A stretch of DNA of 64,000 nucleotides from Chrysogorgia sp. JL179-B06 (Eukaryota; Cnidaria; Anthozoa; Scleralcyonacea; Chrysogorgiidae). The notes under the pieces are model-generated. The model was given only the letters and a program-made list of their open reading frames with translations, made no database searches and was not told where the DNA came from. Positions 56,770-64,000 of this stretch are shown piece by piece (position 1 is the stretch's first letter; every line of letters begins with the position of its first letter). The DNA is taken from positions 6,229,501 through 6,293,500 of the forward strand of contig JAYKKM010000263.1 of the NCBI GenBank assembly GCA_035772405.1, in the 5' to 3' direction. A program made the translations under genes and the position numbers.

Positions 56770-57767
56770 TTAAAGTACATTATTATACTTAACTAGCATA
56801 AACTGTTCATTCCTTGATTGATTGAGCTCACGATACAAACATGCAGCAAATAAAATACATTCACACAAGCTACAATGATAATATAAAGTAGTAGCTTTTT
56901 TGACATGGTACCAACAATTTTTCGGTTCAAGTTTGTAAAAATTAATTAAATGTTCATACTTTGGAATGTCTAAATATTCAAGATTAATACATGATAAAGA
57001 TACCCTAGGTTTTAATAATTTGACAATATATGATTCTTTATCCCCACCCTTATACCCAATAATTGCATTAGGTGCAAACACTTTACGAAATAAAAAAGAT
57101 AGACTGTTTATAAGTTCTTTTTGATTAAAATATACATTTGATTGTTTTTGATTATAATAATAGAGTCCATGACATTTAAATTGAAAATAAACAACGGAAC
57201 GCTCACTTTTGGTTAGTGCGTAATAATTTTTTAGGGTTTCATCGTAACATTGATAAACATAATCTTTACCCGTTTTCAGATCGACAATAGAAACTTCTCG
57301 AAAGCTGGGTTTTTTACCCTTAAATTGATAACATTCTGCATCCATAATATGCGTAATTTCATTAAGAAAAAATAATCGTTTTTATCAGTTAACACTTGTT
57401 TAACTTTATTAAACGGATAGTCGTAGGTACCTTCATACAGTTCCTCAACACTCATGTTGGTTGGCGAATTCAGCTCCTCTCTGGTTGTAGTCTCTGGCTT
57501 CGGTCGTCTCTGGCTGTTGTCTCTGGCTGTAGTCTCTGGCTGTAGCCTCGGGCTTCGGTCGTCTCTGGTTGTCGTCTCTGGTTGTCGTCTCTGGTTGTAG
57601 TCGCTGGCTTCGGTCGTCTTTGGCTTTCGTCTCTGGTTGTCGTCTCTGGTTGTAGTCGCTGGCTTCGGTCGTCTTTGGCTTTCGTCTCTGGTTGTAGTCT
57701 CTGGCTGTTGTCTCGCTGCTGGGTTGTACTCATCGAAATCAAATTCATCTGAATCCACTTGCGCCAT
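56770..57767 (-). pseudogene. Probable DEDD-type exonuclease with repeat-rich N-terminus
   Basis: From ATG 57767 the N-terminal ~95 residues contain six or so repeats of the type TTRDDSQRRPKPE (minus strand of 57475-57720), then EELYEGTYDYPFNKVKQVL. A one-base shift near 57350 leads to MDAECYQFKGKKPSFREVSI. The DAE fits exonuclease motif I (DxE), IIGYKGGDKESYIVKLL motif II, and HCSLCECILFAACLY a motif III position with Glu where Asp is usual. I associate this combination with a transposon/virus-linked nuclease family in invertebrates, without certainty. No Polinton core role is known for it. Confidence 0.45.
57475..57720. repeat. Coding tandem repeat, ~36-39 bp units
   Basis: Units of the form CTGGTTGTAGTCGCTGGCTT / CGGTCGTCTCTGGTTG repeat across the region. 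They encode the TTRDD/QRRPKPE repeat of the exonuclease-like gene. Confidence 0.75.
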
Positions 57768-58062
57768 TAGGTATACTTTTAAAAAAAATATTGGTTCTTC
57801 TCTCTCTTGCTCTTAGATGATTATTGCGCAGTTTCGAGCACGCACTCGGCTTTTATAATCGCGTCTCTGTATCAAGGGACAACCCCTTTGACGTCAATGG
57901 GTCGTCAGGGTCATTACCTTATTTGGTCATGAATGGGTAAAATATCACACTCGAACATTCGATAATATTTTAATATTCCAAAGTTCAATCCATCGAATGT
58001 TCATGGTACATGGGTAGTATCAGCACCTTATTTGGTTATGACAGTATAGAATAACAAAGCAC
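57768..58062. other. Upstream region of the exonuclease-like gene
   Basis: Contains a TTTTATAATCGCGTCTCTG stretch and CGAACATTCGATAAT/ATCGAATGTTC inverted pair near 57953-58003. More GC than the rest of the insert. Confidence 0.35.
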
Positions 58063-58639
58063 TTAAAGTGCCACTGTGATGAAAATTCGTCATCGAAAAA
58101 TGCCATTTTTTCTTCATGGATGTATTAATCAATGTGAAAGTAGCCCTTATACAAAATTACAGTCGAAACGGAATAAAAATCGAAGAGTTACAAATGTTTG
58201 AAAAGTCCTAAATCGACGTCCGCCATTAAAATCGGCCATCTTGTTTTTATCCATTCGAGAAGCGCTCGTGACGTCATAGTCTCGAGGAGCCGCGTCAACA
58301 CAAATAGAATTACTATAGAATACAAAGCAGCGCATATACAAACCGCGTTTAAAATGTCAAATTCTTCCGAATCTAGTGGAATCTCGTTGTTTATATGTTG
58401 CAACAACACTACACGTGAAGCGTGCTTGAGACTCTGACGTAACCGGCGCCCTTTGACTTGAAATTTCCAAGATGGCAGATTTTAATGGCGGCCGTGAAAT
58501 TACGAACTTTATCGTCGTATAGCGCAGTCAATATTTGACATTGAGCGCTAAAATTTTGCATGGGGAGTTATTTATATGTACTCTTTGCAATAATGCTAAA
58601 AAACATGGGGTTCAAAATTTCATCACAGTGGCACTTTAA
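58063..58639. mobile_element. TTAA-flanked MITE (577 bp)
   Basis: TTAA at 58063-58066 and 58636-58639, with inverted ends AGTGCCACTGTGATGAAA. The interior includes short open frames in both strands with no motif. Same target type as the MITEs at 15387 and 40462, different interior. Confidence 0.85.
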
Positions 58640-59117
58640 GCAAGTCTAAAAAATCCAAGCAATAGCCCCAAAATATACAATTTTTTAAGGTGCGGTCAAA
58701 ATGATATTTTTAAGATATATGTATTGTAAAAGGGTCTTCAAAATATATACGCTGTCCTATTAGATGTTGTTGATCCTTCTTTCGTTTGATTATTGCTATA
58801 ATAAAGCCATGCGTAGTTCCTATGTCCCTATTGAGATGCGAGTCCCAATTAAAATCCTCTAATAACAATCCTCGATGTTGCTCGCCAAACTCAAACCAAA
58901 ACTTTGAATCTTTTATAAAACCAACTGCCTAAAAATTTGAATCATTACAAGTACGAAATAAAAAATCAGTAGTAAAATGTTTCACATTGATATATTTTAT
59001 CTCTGTTTATTGTATACATGTAGCTGTTGCCATGCTGGTTATAAGGTATTAAATGACAACAACATCGAATATATACGCATAATATATATACATATTTTTT
59101 CTATTAGTTACACAAAA
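58640..59117. other. Non-coding stretch in the viral right arm
   Basis: Nothing recognised. Confidence 0.4.
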
Positions 59118-59333
59118 CTAACGATAAACAAATAGATACTGCGCGTTAAGATATATATTTTGCCCTATCTTCTCATCTTGAGATGAATCAAAGTATGTCT
59201 TATAATACTGTTCATTACTTTCGTCTTTAAAATATAAATGATACATTTGCATATCGTCTGGTTCAGTCTTTGGAATAGGTGTTGAAGCAATTAAACGGAA
59301 TATTCGTTGAGTACTCAATATTTGAAAGGGCAT
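59118..59333 (-). CDS. Family A viral accessory protein, partial copy
   Basis: 71 aa from ATG 59333, 2 bp after the stop of the preceding family member. Shares the C-terminal YxxYF.....D.KIGxNI pattern with the family. The N-terminal half is missing. Confidence 0.4.
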   Translation of the reverse strand: MPFQILSTQRIFRLIASTPIPKTEPDDMQMYHLYFKDESNEQYYKTYFDSSQDEKIGQNIYLNAQYLFVYR

Positions 59334-59337
59334 CAAC

Positions 59338-59691
59338 TCAATTAATTCTGCTTGATTCTGTAACTTTAAATGGTATTCTGTCATTACCAAATTGAATATA
59401 CATCCCAATCTTCGATGAACGGTCATCTGATGTGAAGCTATATATATACTTTTTACCCTCCTTGTCATCATTCCATACAAATAATAATTTATATAAATTA
59501 TTTTGTATTACACCAGGAAGAGGGAACAAATCAATTTTCGTACACTTAAGCAACTGGAACTCGATGAGTGGATAATATGCACCTATTTCACACAAATTAC
59601 AGAACATAGGATTGTCTTTGTTATTTGTCAGCATAACACAATGATTCTCTTCACTGAACACGGATCGATAGTTGTTAAAGGTAGTCATCAT
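59338..59691 (-). CDS. Family A viral accessory protein
   Basis: 117 aa, open. DNPMFCNLCEIGAYYPLIEF, LLKCTKIDLF and KKYIYSFTSDDRSSKIGMYI align by eye with the plus-strand gene at 34428-34753 at the opposite end of the insert. Confidence 0.6.
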   Translation of the reverse strand: MMTTFNNYRSVFSEENHCVMLTNNKDNPMFCNLCEIGAYYPLIEFQLLKCTKIDLFPLPGVIQNNLYKLLFVWNDDKEGKKYIYSFTSDDRSSKIGMYIQFGNDRIPFKVTESSRIN

Positions 59692-59737
59692 GAAGGTAAA
59701 TCACTGAATGAAGATAAATCATAAAGACAAATCCCTT

Positions 59738-59998
59738 TTATTCCCTTTCTACTAAACATCGATCCGTAAGAAATCGTACAGATATTCCGATCATATAACT
59801 TACATCCCAGGGAATATAAGTAAACACATATTTTATTTCAGCTTTCATTGCCCAAACCTCTTGGATCTCAAATACAACACGATAACCTTTATTATGCGTT
59901 TTGATACAGTTGATCAACATTAAATGAACATTTTGCCAGTGTTTATATAACTCAAAACTATTCAAATATTTATAATAAATTTCAGTGCTTTCGGTCAT
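59738..59998 (-). CDS. Family A viral accessory protein, divergent copy
   Basis: ATG 59998; contains NVHLMLINCIKTHNKGYRVV and KYVFTYIPWDVSYMIGISV, the family pattern. It is the last viral gene before the right border at about 60060. Confidence 0.5.
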   Translation of the reverse strand: MTESTEIYYKYLNSFELYKHWQNVHLMLINCIKTHNKGYRVVFEIQEVWAMKAEIKYVFTYIPWDVSYMIGISVRFLTDRCLVERE

Positions 59999-60057
59999 AC
60001 TTAAATACAGGTAAGAAAAATAATATAGTTGCATTTATATAGATGGATTAAAAAAAA

Positions 60058-63000
60058 GCAGTAGTTGGCAGGCAGTGGACGATAACGGCGCCATCCAGGA
60101 TTTTGCAGTGGTATGTTGACGGTGGATCGACTTCTTGAGGCTGCTCAAGGCATCGCAGTAGGTCAGACTTCGTGCTTGGTAAATGAAGATCGCCCAAATC
60201 TGAGAGAGAAGGTGGGAAGGACTGAATCTCATGAGCAAAGAATTCGCTCATATCTGCATCCCGGTTTTGCATGGAGATGTACAGTTGGCCAAAAAGTGAG
60301 ACATTATTCTGAAGAACTTTGATCTTCTTCCCCTGCCGTGATGTTGTCTTGTGACGAGGTTTTCTGAAGAGAGACAGAGAATTCCTCTTGATCGGTTCAT
60401 GGATAGTGCGGGTGCGGTCTTCAAGTACATTCCTGACGAAGTCCTCATATTGCTCCTTTCCAGTGGCTTCCAGAGTTCGGACTGTGTTTATCACAGATTC
60501 ATCCATACAGTTGCGGCTGTTGAGCGTAACGAGATCTGAAAAGTCGTCTAAGAAGGGGTTACCCATTCTTTTGATCGTGTCGGAGAGGTTGTTAACCTGT
60601 TTCTGGAATGTCGTCTGGGTTGAGAGACCCTGCTCGTGGTGCTTAAAATTCTTGGGAATCTCTGGATCATCATCTGGAAGATTCTCTTCTTCAAACTGCG
60701 TCAGTAGTCGAGCAATTTCTGGCCCCGAAAGCATCCAGCGCCTGAAAGCTGTGGGGTTTTCTGTGAGCCCAACAGCACCACCCGAACCTTTCACAACCTT
60801 GTTTTCCTGCTCGTGAGCCTGATCAAAAGGGATTGCAGAGAAAGTATTCGTTGTCTTGAAAAGCACCCAGTGGGAATTCTGCTCAAACTCTTCCTTAACA
60901 GGTTCAGGCAAGGACTTCATATCTCTGATATGGACTGGCATCCATCTTGCATAATTAACATGATCCAAGGCAAAGAACAGCGGTGTAAGATTCTCCAATA
61001 CTTCCACATATAAAGGGAAGTTTCTTTCTCTGTGAGCCCTGACGAAGATGAGAATGAGGAGTTCATAACGTAGGATCATATCCCAGTATGCAAAAGTAGG
61101 ACTCTTCTGCACCATGTCGTTCCTCCACGCTTGTTCACACTCTTCATCTTTGGAAGAGGCCACCTCTCCCTCTGTAATTGCTTCGGTCCAGCCAGAACCT
61201 TCCAACATATCTCCCAGTGTCTTCCAAAAGGCCATCTCTGTGTGTAGACCACCAAGCATAATGACGTGCACTTTTTCTCCATATGTGCTTGGCCATTTCC
61301 ATTGTACAAACTTTGCCAAGGCAAACAGAGGCTGGTCGAATGTCGTGACGGGGATTTGTCCTGCGTTTAGATATTCAGTCGCTCGTCTCTGGACGTCCAT
61401 ACCATGTTTGACCATAGCTGGAGTGGCGGCCTTCTCGTAAAACAAAGGAAGGAGTGCACAAATAGCTGGGAGGTCTTCTACGGGAGGTTGCAGAGCAGCA
61501 TGATACGCAGCCCACGCGATAGCATCAGCACTGGTCAGCTTTTCCTTCTCTAGAAGTGGCAGCGAATGATCCACCCAGGTATGCTCTACTGCAATAGCTT
61601 CATTTAAGCAGCTACGTATAGGTATCACATGACACTCTGGAACAGCAATGGCAGTGGTCTTAAGTGCTACAGCTGGTACAGAGGCATAACTGTCCGGCAG
61701 AGAGTGGTTTTGGCTTCCGGAGGGTGGTATCGTAATAGGTTGTCTGCACTCGCCAGGTTTACTCTTCGTTGGAGACTGGAGAAGGCTGATTCCAGTTCCA
61801 TGGAATGAGGACACTGAAGTGGTTGAGCTTGGATTATGGTCTAAGTTGTCGAGCGCTCCAACAGTAAACAAACCTTTTCGAAGACAAGCAGGGGAGACCA
61901 CTCCATCTTCTACAAAGCGTTCACAAACAGAACTAGCGATCAAATCCTCGAGCTCCATAACTCTGTCATATGAAATGCTGATTCCCATCTGGTATAGCTG
62001 CTGGATGAGTTTCTTGCTTCTTGTCTGTGCGTGTACATTAATGCCAATGTAGATTGGAAGAGGCGGCTCGCGTTCCTTACTGTGCCTAGTTTTGGCAGCA
62101 GCGCTGGGTCCACTTTTCTTTGTGTTGTAGAATATAGCCTGACCGACGGTGAGGCAAGCCTGTGATGCACACCTTTCTTGATCTTTCAAGTTTGGGCCAT
62201 TGAAGATCAGGGATATCAGCGACTTGAGGCTTGAGGGTAGCGAGTCCTCTTGACATTTTGGTGGAAAGGAACTAGTGAATTTGAAGCTTTGGTGGTTGAA
62301 AATGTCTTTTCGGATTATCACGGCAGCCTTCGCTAGGATAACAGTATCTTCGGAGATGTCCCGCTTCTTCAAAGCTTCCATCAACATGTTTCGCATGCCT
62401 TCTTCAAAGATTAGAATGGTGTTTCTGCCATCATTCTGTTCTTGTCCTTCTGGAAAGTGTTGCATTAAACTCTCCTTCAGCCTGGTTTTGTTGACTAGTT
62501 TATGTATCCCCAGGTCCTCAAGACGATTCACATACATAGAGTGAATTTCAGACAGCTTGAAGAGAAGAATCCCAGAGTCTACAGCTTTCTCTATGTAGCT
62601 TGTCAGCTCTACGAATGCTATAGACTCGTTCATTTTTTCGCCTGTGTTTGCTGCTTCTTGGTTTGACATCCTAATGAGACTGCGGTATCGATTTCTCAGA
62701 TTGACCTGGCATTTCAGATGATATTTTGCCTCCATGGCAATAAGATCCCCTCCAACAATTCTAGTCAGAAGCTGGGTGTCATTTAGCTGTGTTATCATGG
62801 CTCGCAGATTGGTGTCTGCATCATATGTCGAAACCTGATGAAGCGGAACACCTGCCTCTTCCCCTGCCTCACACAGGAAACACTTCTGAATGTCCAGTGC
62901 TTGTCTCTTAGTTTTACTGGGGCCCTCTTTCTCTTCACCCTTACCTGTTTTGTGCTGTCTCTTCTTTGCTTTCTCTAACTTAGTATTGTTAAATTTTAAA

Positions 63001-63242
63001 TGGCAGGATTTGTGCCAGGAGGCAAAATGGGTAGCAAAATTGACAGCAGTTTCGTCTTTTCCAAAACACAGCTCAACTGGAAGTTGTCCTATGTCCCGAA
63101 ACTGTTCTACGTTGCACAGAAATGATGTATAGACTTTTGTTTCCTGATCACCTGATCTAGGACTCTTCAAAGGGCATTTCAAAGGTTCAGCGGTGTCTTG
63201 CTGGCAAATGATACAGCGATTCCAGTCTAGCGCCTGCTCCAT
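60058..63242 (-). pseudogene. N-terminal part of outer transposon protein (truncated by the viral insertion)
   Basis: From ATG 63242 an undamaged frame of more than 1,050 codons. Two N-terminal Cys/His modules (CIICQQDTAEPLKCP with HKSCH; CFLCEAGEEAG with YHLKC) suggest zinc binding. A conserved middle contains VGALDNLDHNPSSTT followed by FHGTGISL. The text runs to ILDGAVIVHCLPTTA and then into FF and a stop at the viral junction. The remaining part is at 32245-33410. Its undamaged state contrasts with the heavily damaged virus inside it. Confidence 0.8.
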
Positions 63243-63779
63243 CCGACTGCTACTGATCCGAGTGATCGATGGCCGTCACGTCATTCAGTGTAAAAACGGT
63301 ACTGAAGTCTGAATGCAGAGGTATCGCCTATCGGTTGATGACGTCCAGCAACACGGTACGATTGTACGGATAAATGATGCTCGTGGACTTTTGCAGCGAA
63401 ATTTAAAAGCAAATAGGAATATCTGGAATAGTTCGAGTTAAACACATCGAGAAACTAGACAATATATAATAGCGTGTATGAACCAATGTCACATCGTCGT
63501 ATCGAAGGTTTCGTTGTGTTGTTTACGAAGACAGGCTGGCGCCACTAATGTAGCAAAATAGACGCAAGCACATTTAGCGTATTTTTTATATTTTTATGTA
63601 CAAAATCGGATTCAGTGACCTGAAAAACCCCTATTTTGGAACAAACCTGGCCTTTATACGACAACTAGAACCAGAGAAATGTGTTTTCTTTATCATTAAT
63701 GTCGGCCATCATAGATTTTGGCGAATAATCTAATTTCACAAAATCATTGAAACATTTTACGGGAATACTTAGAATATCT
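63243..63779. other. Upstream region of the outer transposon gene
   Basis: No gene. Presumably its promoter and 5' untranslated region. GC content is higher near 63250-63370. Confidence 0.4.
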
Positions 63780-63898
63780 ATGGAGGGCTCTTAGGCTAAA
63801 ATTAATCAATAGACTCCAAGAAGGTTTCGTGCAAAATTTGGTGCTTTTATCCGACCGGTAACAGTAATCCTAAAAAATTTCACTAAGCCACCTGACTA
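63780..63898 (-). repeat. Right terminal inverted repeat of the outer transposon
   Basis: Reverse complement begins TAGTCAGGTGGCTTAGTGAA and shares GGATAAAAGCACCAAATTTTG and AAGAGCCCTCC with the left end at 31788. Confidence 0.8.
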
Positions 63899-64000
63899 TT
63901 GTTAGTTTATAGTAATAGACTAAATGACTTGGCTGAAAACGTCAATAAGTTCTTACCTCAAAATCTTGTCAGTTTCATCACCACCACCTTTTTGCTTTCT

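Larger units (their letters stand above)
33411..60060. mobile_element. Degraded Polinton/Maverick-type endogenous dsDNA virus (~26.6 kb)
   Basis: Borders come from the interrupted transposon ORF. The insert is much more AT-rich than its surroundings and carries the Polinton core set: integrase (42.5 kb), penton-like (43.7 kb), major capsid (45.4 kb), adenain-like protease (48.1 kb), packaging ATPase (49.2 kb) and protein-primed PolB (49.8-54 kb). AACTACTG occurs at both junctions, but collapsing it does not restore the outer reading frame, so it is an uncertain target duplication. I could not find terminal inverted repeats, so one or both ends may be lost. Two TTAA MITEs and a hairpin lie within it. 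Confidence 0.88.
31788..63898 (-). mobile_element. DNA transposon with inverted ends, split by a 26.6-kb viral insertion
   Basis: TAGTCAGGTGGCTTAGTGAA at 31788 is matched by its reverse complement ending at 63898. Homology continues inwards in patches for about 100 bp (GGATAAAAGCAC, GAGCCCTCC). The only gene inside, apart from the Polinton-like insert, is the large minus-strand protein coded at 63242-60058 and 33410-32245. Without the insert the element is about 5.46 kb. No clear target duplication is visible. The superfamily is uncertain; Academ is my best guess because of the XPG-like nuclease domain. Confidence 0.7.

Noticed and set aside
57768..58062. Viral promoter or origin between 57.77 and 58.06 kb
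   Set aside because: Only a TATA-like stretch and one short inverted pair are visible; no origin features could be supported.
60113..63132. Plus-strand open frames opposite the outer transposon gene
   Set aside because: Shadows of an undamaged minus-strand frame of more than 1,050 codons.

Overview
The window looks like repeat-rich chromosomal DNA of a metazoan, most likely an aquatic invertebrate (a cnidarian would fit, but this is a guess). Reasons: spliceosomal introns with clean GT/AG borders, Harbinger, MULE and hAT-type DNA transposons, LINE and tyrosine-recombinase retroelement remnants, foldback elements, and a degraded Polinton/Maverick-type endogenous dsDNA virus. There are no operons, tRNAs, rRNAs or CRISPR arrays. 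Almost nothing is a clearly conventional host gene.

Layout. 0.5-4.9 kb: a five-exon MULE/SWIM-type transposase-like gene on the minus strand. 5.2-6.8 kb: a frame-broken gene of unknown class. 8.3-10.5 kb: an internally deleted tyrosine-recombinase retroelement with a 5'-truncated LINE against it, both sitting inside a ~180-bp repeat. 11-16 kb: foldback elements and MITEs, including a 403-bp hAT-type MITE with an 8-bp target duplication and a TTAA-flanked MITE. 18-20 kb: a retroelement fragment cut by a minus-strand LINE. 20.1-30.4 kb: a tandem array of a ~2.45-kb unit carrying one exon; the first unit holds a complete 4.4-kb PIF/Harbinger element (DDE transposase plus divergently encoded Myb/SANT-like protein, GC-rich inverted ends).

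31.8-63.9 kb is a nest. The outer layer is a ~5.5-kb DNA transposon with ~100-bp inverted ends whose large gene ends in a FEN/XPG-like acidic-motif domain (Academ-like by inference). Its reading frame is split between 60.06 and 33.41 kb by a 26.6-kb AT-rich insertion. That insertion carries the Polinton core: retroviral-type integrase, penton-like minor capsid protein, double-jelly-roll major capsid protein, adenain-like protease, FtsK/HerA-type packaging ATPase and protein-primed DNA polymerase B. It also carries accessory genes not typical of Polintons: a SET-domain methyltransferase, a probable Fic-domain protein, a probable DEDD-type exonuclease with a repeat-rich N-terminus, several small basic proteins sharing a Q(K/R)GG motif, and three small paralogous families near the ends. 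Nearly every viral gene has stops or frameshifts, the ATPase lacks its Walker A segment, and two TTAA-type MITEs have inserted, so this is an old, dead copy.

The order of events can be read directly: outer transposon, then virus insertion into its ORF, then MITE insertions into the virus; and separately, tandem duplication at 20-30 kb followed by Harbinger insertion in one unit.
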